Origin: Woeseiaceae bacterium
GTDB taxonomy: Bacteria; Pseudomonadota; Gammaproteobacteria; Steroidobacterales; Woeseiaceae
Direction: 5' to 3'
DNA: 48,994 nt
Assembly (NCBI GenBank): GCA_021773095.1
Contig: JAJFKR010000012.1
Span: 1-48,994 of the forward strand
Shown here piece by piece: positions 1-11,681 of the stretch; positions within the stretch are counted from its first letter, which is position 1, and each line of letters begins with the position of its first letter. Both the position numbers and the translations under genes were made by a program. The notes under the pieces are model-generated. The model saw nothing but the letters and a program-made list of their open reading frames with translations, did not search any database and was not told the origin of the DNA.

Positions 1-204
1 AATGGTGAGGGGATGGGGACGAAGTCTCCTACGGTCTGTACCAACAGGTCAGAAGCGCGCGAAATGTCCCTCCCATCCCGGCACCTTCCATCATCCTGAT
101 TTCAGGTGGGAGTTACCATACAAGCGCGCCCTGCGCGCGACCTTGTGCGTCACACAGCCGACGGCCGACATATTCGGTACTGGAATGGGTCGGTTCCTCG
201 CTCG

Positions 205-903
205 TCAGAACCGGCCCTCAGCATCATGTCGCCGTTTCACGCGTCGTCTTCGCGCTGCCGGCTGTGGCTCAGCCATCGCAATAGCGCGCGCCTGAAATGC
301 ATACTCAATCGTACCGGTCATCCACAGGAAATAACCCATCAGTTCGATGAACTCCTCGACCGCAAGTTTGATAACACGGCGGTAATCTTCGTCGAGTATC
401 GACGTCCACAGCGGTTCGTGGCCGACGAATCTCACGAACGCGAACAGGATGACGGCGCCCGCGAATAGCAGGGTCAGGCCCGGCGATGGCCAGAGTCGGG
501 CTAGCGCGATCTGCAGGCGTTTGCGGTTTCTGACTGTGTAGACGATTACCAGTGCCCCGACAATGACGATAATCACCTGCCACAGGCTATCGACGATATA
601 GCGATCCAGGTAATAATCGAGCTCGCGGACAAGAAATGCCAGCGCCATACCGGTGAACGGAATTGCGACAGGTCGTTGGCTTGGGCAGTAGCGGGCCACC
701 CACCCCATGATCACACCACAGGTGGCAAGAATGATGGCCTGAATAATTTCGACGGGGGAAAATTCGCTGGTTCCGAAGTGATCGCTTTCGCTCAGCAGGA
801 CGTGCAGTTTCAGGCTGCCAGGTGACGCAATTTCCATCTGCGTTAACGCCCACGTTATGAACGCGATAACGATGAAATACAGGAGGTAGCGTGGCCAAGG
901 CAT
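205..903 (-). CDS. Polytopic membrane protein of unknown function
   Basis: A 232-residue protein beginning at ATG. It has about five or six hydrophobic stretches (near residues 5-22, 53-71, 80-96, 103-125, 142-160 and 185-200) and an Arg/Lys-rich C-terminal tail with the run RRRRVKRRH, so it is probably an inner-membrane protein with a cytoplasmic tail. I recognise no catalytic motif or named family. It follows the HExxH gene by 24 bases on the same strand and is the last visible member of the leuS-lptE run, so co-transcription is likely. Being a real gene is well supported by length, membrane pattern and position; its function is unknown. Confidence 0.7.
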   Translation of the reverse strand: MPWPRYLLYFIVIAFITWALTQMEIASPGSLKLHVLLSESDHFGTSEFSPVEIIQAIILATCGVIMGWVARYCPSQRPVAIPFTGMALAFLVRELDYYLDRYIVDSLWQVIIVIVGALVIVYTVRNRKRLQIALARLWPSPGLTLLFAGAVILFAFVRFVGHEPLWTSILDEDYRRVIKLAVEEFIELMGYFLWMTGTIEYAFQARAIAMAEPQPAARRRRVKRRHDAEGRF

Positions 904-927
904 ACCAAACTATACACCGCTACAGCA

Positions 928-1410
928 TTATTGACGCAGTCTGAAGGTCGCCTCGCCAGCCGTATTCAGAAGTCCATGATTCATAAGAAACTCTGCGGCG
1001 TCTTCGGCATCGTTTTCGAACCAGTCGCGGGTATTTCCGAGGCGAAAACTGTAACCCCAGGTATCCATATCCAGCATCAGTTGGTCTCGCCCCACGCCAT
1101 CAATGTTGCCAGCCAGTACGACCTGCAGATAACAAACGGCCGCCTCTTCAAGGTCGCTTCCACCAGCATCGCAATCAAGGCTAGTCCGTCTTTCGTCCGT
1201 CATGCAAATGACGTGACAGGTTTCGTGAAGCAATGAATGTATTGGAGTATCAGCACGCGCGTACACGGCGCGACCTACTATGCCCGCTTCCGATTCGCCC
1301 CAGTAGCTGCCGGTAATTTCGACATCAGCACCCTGTTCGATAAATTCCAGATCGTATCGTCGCAGGAACGAATTAAGGGTTCTCTTCGCAACGTCAGAAA
1401 CGAGCAACAT
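928..1410 (-). CDS. Small HExxH zincin-like protein
   Basis: A 160-residue protein starting at ATG six bases after the lptE stop codon. Residues 62-66 read HETCH, an HExxH zinc-binding signature, and Glu88/Glu89 in DLEEAAVCYLQ lie at a distance that could give the third ligand of a gluzincin-type site. The N-terminal part (residues 1-55) is mixed charged and lacks a signal peptide, so the protein is probably cytoplasmic. Many zincin-like proteins of this size are peptidases, but no substrate can be read from the sequence. It occupies the place after lptE where holA is often found in gammaproteobacteria. Confidence 0.75.
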   Translation of the reverse strand: MLLVSDVAKRTLNSFLRRYDLEFIEQGADVEITGSYWGESEAGIVGRAVYARADTPIHSLLHETCHVICMTDERRTSLDCDAGGSDLEEAAVCYLQVVLAGNIDGVGRDQLMLDMDTWGYSFRLGNTRDWFENDAEDAAEFLMNHGLLNTAGEATFRLRQ

Positions 1411-1416
1411 CGGATC

Positions 1417-4366
<2,950 letters not shown>

Positions 4367-4429
4367 CTATCGTGAAAAAACAGAAGCCTACAGGAACCCA
4401 CAGCAATTCGCAGCAGTCGTTACACCACT

Positions 4430-5974
4430 CTAGAACCCGGCCCGACTCCGTATCCAGAAGAAACCGAGCAGTGCGAAACAAATACCGACGATGGGCAGAT
4501 TGCCCCAGTCAGCGTATACGGTTGTCCCCCGATGGGAGCGAATGTCGGCTGTCATGATGACTTCCGCAAACTGCTTGCCGGTTTTCAGCAACTCACCCTC
4601 TGGCCCGATAAATGCGCTGATGCCCGTATTGGTCGACCTGACAGCATAGCGGCCAACCTCAAGCGCCCGCATCCGCGCGATCTGAAGGTGCTGGTGAGGT
4701 GCGATCGAATCACCAAACCATGCATCGTTGCTGACGTTTATAAGAATATCTGCATCTGGAAATGCATACAGCTGTTCCGCTCCATAAGCATCTTCGTAGC
4801 ACACCGCGACTGCGAGTTTCACGCCATTGGCTGTCATCAACAAGGCTTGATTCTCGCTACCGGCCGCCAGATCGGAGTAAGGAAGATTTTGCATCTTCAT
4901 CCACTCTCGCACGCTCGCCGGGACCGGAAAATATTCACCAAAAGGCACCAGGTGACGTTTTCGATAAAACTGTCGCTCGGTACTACCGAGTATCAGGACG
5001 CTGTTGAATATTCGTGCCTGGGGGCTGCGCTCGGTGTTATTTTCGAGGATACCCAGCAGCACAGTCTGACCGTTGCGCCTGGCATCGCCGTCAACGATGT
5101 CGAGATAATTAGCCACATGGACCTGCAACGAGGGTATTGCGACTTCCGGCCAGATAATGAGCTCACTCTCTGGCACGCTTAAAGTCGCGCTGCGATAGAA
5201 GTCCAGCGTCTGTTGCCGTTGCTCTGGCAGCCATTTTTGATCCTGCGGCACACCACCCTGAACAATTGTGGTACGAATCGCCTTGCCGTACGGCTCTGTC
5301 CATTCGATGGCACCCAACAGACCGCCAGCAAGCCAGGGCAAGAGGATAAGCGGAATCGCAATTATCCTTTCTTTGCCGTTGGTCATAATCGCTACGAGGA
5401 TCGACGCGGTACTGAACAACAGCATGAGCGACACACCGTAAATTCCGAGGATCGGCGCCCACCCAGCCAGTGCTGAATCAATTTGCCCGTAGCCCTGTGC
5501 CAGCCATGGGAATCCAGTCAGAATCCAGCCGCGTAACCATTCGACCACTACCCATGCCGCTGGTGCCACAAAGAACAGGCGCCAGGGCTCACCGTGTGAC
5601 AAACGCGACGTCAGCCAGCCAGCAAGCCATAAAAATGTCGCCATAATCAGCGACAACCCGATCATTAGCAGTAATGCTATCCACAACGCCGCATGACCGA
5701 ACACATGCACCGATATATAGATCCAGTACGTGCCGGTAAGGAACAACCCGAAGCCGAACCAAAAAAAATGTGCAGCCGCATCTTTTGGGGAAACAGTTAG
5801 CGCTACGAACAACAGCGGCAAAATAAGAATCGGTGCCAGAATCGACCAATGGGCCGGTGCAAAAACCAGTGTCGTCGCGCAACCGATGACGAATGCCAGA
5901 CCGCGACTCAACTTCGGCCGGTCAGCCGTCAGGGAATACACAAAGCTCTGATTCTTCTTATTGGCCACAAGCAT
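4430..5974 (-). CDS. lnt: Apolipoprotein N-acyltransferase
   Basis: A 514-residue inner-membrane enzyme that adds the third acyl chain to the N-terminal cysteine of lipoproteins. An N-terminal block of about seven hydrophobic segments is followed by a periplasmic nitrilase-fold domain and a final membrane segment. The catalytic triad can be placed: Glu in WPEVAIP (about residue 276), Lys in YRKRHLVPFGEYFP (about 339) and Cys in AVCYEDAYG (about 392). ATG at 5974 overlaps the corC stop by one base (TGATG); a TTG one codon upstream is less likely. It is co-transcribed with corC and presumably ybeY and phoH. Confidence 0.97.
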   Translation of the reverse strand: MLVANKKNQSFVYSLTADRPKLSRGLAFVIGCATTLVFAPAHWSILAPILILPLLFVALTVSPKDAAAHFFWFGFGLFLTGTYWIYISVHVFGHAALWIALLLMIGLSLIMATFLWLAGWLTSRLSHGEPWRLFFVAPAAWVVVEWLRGWILTGFPWLAQGYGQIDSALAGWAPILGIYGVSLMLLFSTASILVAIMTNGKERIIAIPLILLPWLAGGLLGAIEWTEPYGKAIRTTIVQGGVPQDQKWLPEQRQQTLDFYRSATLSVPESELIIWPEVAIPSLQVHVANYLDIVDGDARRNGQTVLLGILENNTERSPQARIFNSVLILGSTERQFYRKRHLVPFGEYFPVPASVREWMKMQNLPYSDLAAGSENQALLMTANGVKLAVAVCYEDAYGAEQLYAFPDADILINVSNDAWFGDSIAPHQHLQIARMRALEVGRYAVRSTNTGISAFIGPEGELLKTGKQFAEVIMTADIRSHRGTTVYADWGNLPIVGICFALLGFFWIRSRAGF

Positions 5975-6825
5975 CAACCATCGGTACGTTGCACCTGCAA
6001 GGCGTCAATACGCCGCTCATCAACATTGATGACTGCAATCTGGAAGCCACCGAATTCCACCTTCTCTCCACGTCGTGGCAAGCGCCCCAATTCATGCAAT
6101 ACAAGACCGCCGATCGTATCGTAATCTTCGTCCTCAAGCTGGCACTCAAAGAACTCGTTAAAATCTTCGATGCGAGTTAGCGCGCGCACAGCGAAACACG
6201 GTTTGCCATTGCGGTCCCCATCCGGCCGGATGAACTCGGCTTCTTCGTGATCGTGTTCGTCGTCTATTTCGCCGACAATTTCTTCGAGCACATCTTCGAT
6301 CGTCAACAACCCGGCAACACCGCCGTATTCGTCGACAACGATCGCCATGTGATTGTGGCTGGCGCGAAATTCTTTTAGTAATGCGTTGAGGCGCTTCGAT
6401 TCCGGGATGACCGTGGCCGGTCGTAACAACTTCTTGATGGTAAGGCCTTTGGCGTCATCGCTACCGTAGTGACGCAGCAGGTCTTTAGCCAGCAATATGC
6501 CGAGCACCTCGTCACGGTCTTCACCGATGACGGGAAAACGAGAATGACCCGACTCGACGATCAGCATTAGCGTGTCGTCGAATTGATCTTCAATATCGAT
6601 AACGACCATCTGCGACCGCGGTACCATGACGTCACGAACCTGAATCTCGGATACTTCGAGTACGCCGGAAAGCATGCTTTTTTCTTCAGCATCGAGGTCG
6701 ACATCGGATTGAATAAAGGTCTGAATTTCGTCGCGGCTCCAGGGTTCGCCCCTGATCGCACGCATCACGCGTGCCACCAGTCCGGGTGTACCCGAGCCGC
6801 TGGTACTTGGGGGTTTTTCGTTCAT
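5974..6825 (-). CDS. corC: CorC/HlyC-family CBS-domain protein
   Basis: A 283-residue protein matching CorC (YbeX). After a short variable N-terminus it has two CBS repeats (about residues 65-190, including VRDVMVPRSQMVVID) and a C-terminal CorC_HlyC domain ending near the stop. It lacks the N-terminal membrane domain of longer paralogues, like the E. coli protein. The family has been linked to magnesium and cobalt efflux and, for YbeX, to ribosome-related phenotypes. Start taken at the ATG in the phrase MNEKPPS rather than an upstream TTG; no strong Shine-Dalgarno sequence is visible. It sits between ybeY and lnt in the standard order. Confidence 0.95.
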   Translation of the reverse strand: MNEKPPSTSGSGTPGLVARVMRAIRGEPWSRDEIQTFIQSDVDLDAEEKSMLSGVLEVSEIQVRDVMVPRSQMVVIDIEDQFDDTLMLIVESGHSRFPVIGEDRDEVLGILLAKDLLRHYGSDDAKGLTIKKLLRPATVIPESKRLNALLKEFRASHNHMAIVVDEYGGVAGLLTIEDVLEEIVGEIDDEHDHEEAEFIRPDGDRNGKPCFAVRALTRIEDFNEFFECQLEDEDYDTIGGLVLHELGRLPRRGEKVEFGGFQIAVINVDERRIDALQVQRTDG

Positions 6826-6839
6826 AAGCAATTAGTGTA

Positions 6840-7322
6840 TCAGTTCTCTTCGGGAGACTCCCCATAGGGGTTCGCGATCCCATGGTCGGTCATAATTTGT
6901 ATCTCAAGACATTCCATCTCAGCGGCGTCGCTATCATTTTCATGGTCGAAACCCAGCAAGTGCAAGGTGCCGTGAACGATCATGTGAGCCCAGTGATCTG
7001 CGACCGACTTACCTTGCTGCCCCGCCTCATCGGCAACGACCGTTGCGCAGACCACAATGTCACCAAGCGGCGATTCCGCTTCATCCGGCAAACCATCAAG
7101 GTCGCCTGCCGGGAAAGACAGAACGTTTGTCGGTTTGTCCTGGTCACGATATTCGAAATTCAGTTGCTGCATTTCGGCCGCATCAACTACTCGTATCGAA
7201 ACCTCCCTCGCACCCGGATGACCAGTAGCGCCGATAGCGCGACAAACCCACGCAGCTATTTCGTCGGAATCGGGAACAGACCCGTGGTCGGAAGCGAGCT
7301 GAACGTCAACCTGAACGGTCAT
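6840..7322 (-). CDS. ybeY: Endoribonuclease / rRNA maturation factor YbeY
   Basis: A 160-residue metalloprotein of the YbeY family, which acts in 16S rRNA 3' maturation and ribosome quality control. The zinc motif HGTLHLLGFDH lies near residues 117-127, giving the three conserved histidines. The open frame extends further upstream, but the ATG at 7322 (MTVQVDVQL) gives the family length and a normal 17-base overlap with the end of phoH, so it was chosen. The phoH-ybeY-corC-lnt order is conserved across gammaproteobacteria. Confidence 0.96.
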   Translation of the reverse strand: MTVQVDVQLASDHGSVPDSDEIAAWVCRAIGATGHPGAREVSIRVVDAAEMQQLNFEYRDQDKPTNVLSFPAGDLDGLPDEAESPLGDIVVCATVVADEAGQQGKSVADHWAHMIVHGTLHLLGFDHENDSDAAEMECLEIQIMTDHGIANPYGESPEEN

Positions 7323-8295
7323 CTTTCTCGTAGGCTTCGACAATGCGCTGCACAAGTTCGTGACGTACAACGTCCTTCGGCGAGAAGTAGGTAAACGAAA
7401 CACCGTTGACGTCTTTCAAAACGTCGGCCGCATTCTTCAGCCCGGACATTTGGCCGGACGGCAGATCGATTTGCGTGATATCGCCAGTCACTACCGCACG
7501 TGAGCCGAAACCAATGCGCGTTAGAAACATCTTCATCTGTTCGATGCTCGTGTTTTGTGCTTCGTCAAGAATGACGACTGATTCGTTCAGCGAGCGGCCA
7601 CGCATGAATGCCAATGGCGCAACTTCGATGACGTTGCGATCGATCAACTGAGTCACCCGTTCTGCACCAATCATGTCGTATAGCGCGTCGTACATCGGAC
7701 GCAAGTATGGATCAACTTTCTGCGATAAATCCCCGGGCAAGAAACCGAGCCTTTCACCGGCCTCGACCGCCGGGCGCACAAGTACGATGCGCCGCACTTG
7801 TTCGGATTCTAAAGCATCCACCGCGCTCGCGACCGCCAGGTAAGTCTTGCCGGTGCCGGCAGGTCCAATTCCAAATGCCAGGTCATGATCGCGAATTCTT
7901 CGCATATAGGCGGTCTGATTCGCACCGCGTGGGCGTATCAACTTTCGACGGGTCTGAATGCTAATGACATCATCATTCGCCACCTCGGACACATCATCGT
8001 CCGGCCTTAATTCTGCATTTTCCATAAATGACTCCTGCAACATCATGTGCACGCGCTCGGGATCCAGTCGCTCCTGATCCGTCATTGAAAACAAAGCCAA
8101 CAGGACGTCACCACCAACCTCTGCGGCGCCCGGGCGTCCTGTGACACGAAAGCGGTTGCCACGACTGGCGATTTCCACATCCAGGCGGCGTTCAATCTGT
8201 CGTAAGTGCTCATCAAACTGGCCGCAAAGATTGGCCAGGCGGTTGTTATCGGCGGGTTCGAGAACGACGTCCCGAGAAATCTGGACAGCATTCAA
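7306..8295 (-). CDS. phoH: PhoH-like ATPase (PhoL)
   Basis: A 329-residue P-loop ATPase of the PhoH/PhoL family. An N-terminal region with a KH-like fold (to about residue 70) precedes the ATPase core, with Walker A GPAGTGKT at residues 144-151 and Walker B VVILDEAQN near residue 235. The family is thought to act on RNA, and linkage to ybeY fits this. The start is a TTG at 8295; no ATG in frame gives the expected N-terminus and the best GAGG upstream is rather distant, so the exact start is uncertain by a few codons. Confidence 0.94.
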   Translation of the reverse strand: MNAVQISRDVVLEPADNNRLANLCGQFDEHLRQIERRLDVEIASRGNRFRVTGRPGAAEVGGDVLLALFSMTDQERLDPERVHMMLQESFMENAELRPDDDVSEVANDDVISIQTRRKLIRPRGANQTAYMRRIRDHDLAFGIGPAGTGKTYLAVASAVDALESEQVRRIVLVRPAVEAGERLGFLPGDLSQKVDPYLRPMYDALYDMIGAERVTQLIDRNVIEVAPLAFMRGRSLNESVVILDEAQNTSIEQMKMFLTRIGFGSRAVVTGDITQIDLPSGQMSGLKNAADVLKDVNGVSFTYFSPKDVVRHELVQRIVEAYEKDDRSG

Positions 8296-8413
8296 AATCT
8301 GTATTCAAAACCTCTGCGTAGAAAGCCACCTGCCAGGGAGACAGGGGCAATGTCATGCCTGAAACAGACGATGACGAGAAATCTATCAAGACAATAGATC
8401 ATTGCTTAATAGA

Positions 8414-9748
8414 CTACGCCGCCGCTGTTTCGTTCGCAAGGCGTCCGCGCAGGGAATTCGGCAACGCCTCGGTGATAACCACGTCGACGAATTGGCCAAT
8501 CGACGACGTATCGGCGTCGAAATTGACCCAGCGATTATTTTCCGTACGACCGGATACCTGACTGGCGCTTTTCCTGGAGACCTTCTCAACCAACACGCGC
8601 TGTGTCGTCCCAACCATCGTGCGGCTGATATCCATCGCCTGTTGGTTAATTCGTGCCTGCAACAACTGGAGTCGTTGTTTTTTGATTTCCATCGGCGTGT
8701 CGTCCGCCAGACTCGCGGCGGGCGTGCCGGGACGCGCACTGTATATGAAACTGAAGGATTGATCGAAGCCCATCTCTGCGATCAGGTTCATCAGGACTTC
8801 AAAGTCGTGATCCGTCTCGCTGGGGAAGCCAATAATGAAGTCTGACGACAGGGAAAAGTCGGGGCGTGCCGCACGTAGTTTGCGAATCTTTTGCTTGTAT
8901 TCGAGAATTGTGTGGCCTCGCTTCATCGCTGCCAGCACGCGATCAGACCCATGTTGCACCGGCAGGTGTAAATAGCCAGCCAGCTTCGGCACTTCGGCAT
9001 ATGCCTGGATCAGACTGTCGGTAAATTCGACGGGATGCGAAGTCGTAAATCGAATACGACCGATACCTTCGATCTCGGCGACGTAATAAATCATCGTCGC
9101 CAGATCCGCAATTTGCCCATCGTGCATGGGTCCCCGATATGCGTTGACGTTCTGCCCCAACAAATTGACCTCGCGGACACCCTGGCCAGCAAGGGTCACG
9201 ACTTCGGCGATCACATCGTCGAACGGCCGGCTGATTTCCTCGCCGCGCGTGTACGGCACAACGCAGAAACTGCAATATTTGCTGCAGCCTTCCATGATGG
9301 AAACAAACGCAGTCGGTCCCTCAGCGCGGGGCTCGGGTAGCCGGTCAAACTTTTCGATCTCGGGGAAGGAAATATCGACAACTGAACCGCCTTTTTTTCC
9401 AGCGCTGTTAATTAGCTCGGGCAGGCGATGCAGGGTCTGTGGTCCGAAGACGACATCGACGAACGGCGCACGTTTTATGATGCCCTCGCCTTCCTGACTC
9501 GCAACACAGCCACCAACTCCGATCTTGACGTTGGGATTCTTATCTTTGAGTTTGCGCCACCGACCCAGTTGGGAGAAAACCTTTTCCTGGGCCTTCTCGC
9601 GGATTGAGCACGTATTCACCAGTAACAGATCGGCCTCTTCCGGCGCATCCGTTAACTCATAACCGTGCGACTCACGCAATACGTCTGCCATCTTGTCCGA
9701 GTCGTACTCGTTCATCTGGCAGCCCATCGTTTTGATATAGAGCTTCAT
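8414..9748 (-). CDS. miaB: tRNA-2-methylthio-N6-dimethylallyladenosine synthase MiaB
   Basis: A 444-residue radical SAM methylthiotransferase that converts i6A37 to ms2i6A37 in tRNA. The N-terminal domain holds Cys10, Cys47 and Cys81 for one iron-sulfur cluster. The radical SAM motif GCSKYCSFC puts Cys155, Cys159 and Cys162 on the second cluster. A TRAM domain ends the protein. I chose the ATG of MKLYIKT, the usual N-terminus; a GTG at 9769 would add seven residues. The gene lies downstream of ssb with only 42 bases between and 118 bases upstream of phoH. Confidence 0.97.
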   Translation of the reverse strand: MKLYIKTMGCQMNEYDSDKMADVLRESHGYELTDAPEEADLLLVNTCSIREKAQEKVFSQLGRWRKLKDKNPNVKIGVGGCVASQEGEGIIKRAPFVDVVFGPQTLHRLPELINSAGKKGGSVVDISFPEIEKFDRLPEPRAEGPTAFVSIMEGCSKYCSFCVVPYTRGEEISRPFDDVIAEVVTLAGQGVREVNLLGQNVNAYRGPMHDGQIADLATMIYYVAEIEGIGRIRFTTSHPVEFTDSLIQAYAEVPKLAGYLHLPVQHGSDRVLAAMKRGHTILEYKQKIRKLRAARPDFSLSSDFIIGFPSETDHDFEVLMNLIAEMGFDQSFSFIYSARPGTPAASLADDTPMEIKKQRLQLLQARINQQAMDISRTMVGTTQRVLVEKVSRKSASQVSGRTENNRWVNFDADTSSIGQFVDVVITEALPNSLRGRLANETAAA

Positions 9749-9790
9749 ACTGACTTTTAGGAGCGGCACCGCCGCCGCGGCTACGACCTC

Positions 9791-10258
9791 CTAGAACGGA
9801 ATATCGTCGTCGAAGTCATCCGGTCCCGGCTGCGGCGGCGCGTTACCACCACCTTGGTCACCACCCTGACTGCCGCCCTGGCCGCCCTGGCCGCCGAAGT
9901 TACCGCCACCGCCAGAGCCACCACGACCACCCAGCATCTGCATTTCGTCAGCGATGATCTCGGTCGTGTAACGATCATTGCCAGACTTGTCCTGCCACTT
10001 GCGCGTCCGCAGCTTACCCTCGATGTAAACCTGTGAGCCTTTGCGAAGATATTCGGCCGCAATTTCGGCCAGCCGATTGAACATCGCCACGCGATGCCAC
10101 TCGGTACGCTCTTTTTGCTCACCGGTCTGCTTGTCTTTCCACGACTCGTTGGTCGCGACCGTAAGGTTGGTTACCGCAGAACCGCTTGGCATATAACGTG
10201 TCTCGGGATCCCCGCCGACGTTTCCAACAATGATGACTTTATTTATTCCGCGGGCCAT
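9791..10258 (-). CDS. ssb: Single-stranded DNA-binding protein
   Basis: A 155-residue SSB. The OB-fold occupies about residues 1-110 (starting [19 protein letters not shown]), followed by a flexible Gly/Gln-rich linker and the acidic tip DDDIPF, which recruits repair and replication partners. Length is close to the 178 residues of E. coli SSB with a shorter linker. ATG at 10258 is unambiguous. Upstream is 151 bases, then the MFS gene on the same strand; the ssb-MFS-uvrA grouping recurs in gammaproteobacteria. I saw no LexA-type box in the upstream gap. Confidence 0.98.
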   Translation of the reverse strand: MARGINKVIIVGNVGGDPETRYMPSGSAVTNLTVATNESWKDKQTGEQKERTEWHRVAMFNRLAEIAAEYLRKGSQVYIEGKLRTRKWQDKSGNDRYTTEIIADEMQMLGGRGGSGGGGNFGGQGGQGGSQGGDQGGGNAPPQPGPDDFDDDIPF

Positions 10259-10382
10259 TTACGGATCCCCTGTCTTATGTATGTGGTTAATGTGACTCGC
10301 CGTGGTCTGGCGAGGGGGAACTATTGTAGTGCCTGTTTGGGTAATTACCAGTAAGATTTCTGGCTTCGATACCTGAATTCTC

Positions 10383-10417
10383 GCCCGTAGGAGCGCGCAA
10401 GGCGCGCTCCTACGGGC
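10383..10417. repeat. Perfect REP-like palindrome at the 3' end of the MFS gene
   Basis: Two 16-base arms, starting GCCCGTAGGAGC on the plus strand, are perfectly complementary around a 3-base loop. The element carries GTAGGAG at both ends and belongs to the family found many times in this window. The TAG stop of the MFS gene lies inside the right arm. It could act as an mRNA 3' stabiliser or weak terminator; no T-tract follows. Confidence 0.85.
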
Positions 10418-11588
10418 GCCGGAATCGGCCGAAGCTTTGTAGTGCCAGCCAGATACCGGCCAACAGTGCGCAGACAAAGAAAACGTCAGCCGGGCGGCCC
10501 TGGCCCAGGAACCGACCGCCGATGAGTCCGCCGATGAAGGCGCCGAGGAATTGGGCGCTTGAGAAGACGCCCAAAGCGGCGCCGCGGATGTCAGTATCCG
10601 CCAGCACCGACAGCCTCGCTGGTAATCCGGCTTCGAGGAAATTGAAGCCGCCGAAATATACGACAAGCGAGAGAAAAACCGGCACGATCGAGAAACTGAA
10701 GAACGTTAGCGAGAGCTGTGCGATCAGAATCATACTCACCGCAATACCGATCAGTCGGCCCTGCCCCTGGCGGTGGTCCTTCATGATCAGCGGGATGGTA
10801 ATAAGCAATGACAGCAGCAATGCGCCGACGTACATTTTCCAGTGATCGGTTAGCTCAAGTCCGAGGCGTCGAGTCAGAAGAAAAGGCAGTGCCACGAATG
10901 TGGCGGTCATGATGGTGTGCAAAAGGAAGACGTAAAAGTCGACGCGCAAGAGATCCGGGCCCACTGCCGGGCGGAAGTTCCAGTTTGTCTTCCTGCTAAC
11001 CCGCGGAATTTCCGGTAACAGCAGCAACAAAAATCCCGCCACGACAGCGAGCAACGCCGCCGCCCAAAACAGCGATTGAACACCGAATTTTGCTGCAATC
11101 AGGGGACCGCCTACCATTGCGATCATGAACGAGAGGCCGATACCAATGCCGAATACAGCCATCGATTTAGTGCGCACCTCCTCGCGGGTCGCGTCTGTTA
11201 TCAGCGCCGTCAGTGTTGCTGAAATCGCACCCGCACCCTGCAACAGTCGGCCCGCAATAATTCCGTAAATTGAATCACTGACCGCTGCCAGCGCACTTCC
11301 TGCCGCAAATATGCCCAGACCCAGCAGAATCACCGGGATACGGCCCACTCGATCCGACAGCGCGCCCAGTGGTATCTGGAAGCCGGCCTGAGTCAGCCCG
11401 TAGGCACCCACAGCGAGTCCAACCAACAGCGGAGTGGCGTGCTCAAGATCGTAGGCGTAAAGAGAAAGTACCGGCAGCAACGCGAAAAGCCCGAACATGC
11501 GAATCATCGAGATGAGCGCAATAACGCCGACCGAGCGACGTTCAGAGGCGTCCATCGGGATGCTCGTAGCGGGGTTTTCTGAACTCAT
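10410..11588 (-). CDS. Major facilitator superfamily transporter
   Basis: A 392-residue transporter with about 12 membrane segments. The sequence after segment 2, GALSDRVGRIPVILLG, is the MFS loop 2-3 signature (G-x-x-x-D-R-x-G-R). The substrate cannot be inferred; drug-efflux-like members are common next to ssb and uvrA. The open frame runs much further upstream, but the ATG at 11588 (MSSENPATS) has AAGGA at good spacing and gives the family length. The stop codon TAG is contributed by the GTAGGAG end of a REP-like palindrome. It is divergent from uvrA with a 93-base gap. Confidence 0.92.
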   Translation of the reverse strand: MSSENPATSIPMDASERRSVGVIALISMIRMFGLFALLPVLSLYAYDLEHATPLLVGLAVGAYGLTQAGFQIPLGALSDRVGRIPVILLGLGIFAAGSALAAVSDSIYGIIAGRLLQGAGAISATLTALITDATREEVRTKSMAVFGIGIGLSFMIAMVGGPLIAAKFGVQSLFWAAALLAVVAGFLLLLLPEIPRVSRKTNWNFRPAVGPDLLRVDFYVFLLHTIMTATFVALPFLLTRRLGLELTDHWKMYVGALLLSLLITIPLIMKDHRQGQGRLIGIAVSMILIAQLSLTFFSFSIVPVFLSLVVYFGGFNFLEAGLPARLSVLADTDIRGAALGVFSSAQFLGAFIGGLIGGRFLGQGRPADVFFVCALLAGIWLALQSFGRFRRP

Positions 11589-11681
11589 TCGTAATGTTCC
11601 TTTGCGCCGCAGATGCGCGGCGGCGTATATTAGCAGGTTGGCCGGAAATGACTGCACGCTTCCAATGAAAACACTCGTTTT

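Noticed and set aside
11589..11681. LexA (SOS) box between the MFS gene and uvrA
   Set aside because: No CTG-N10-CAG match could be found in this gap, so no SOS control is claimed.
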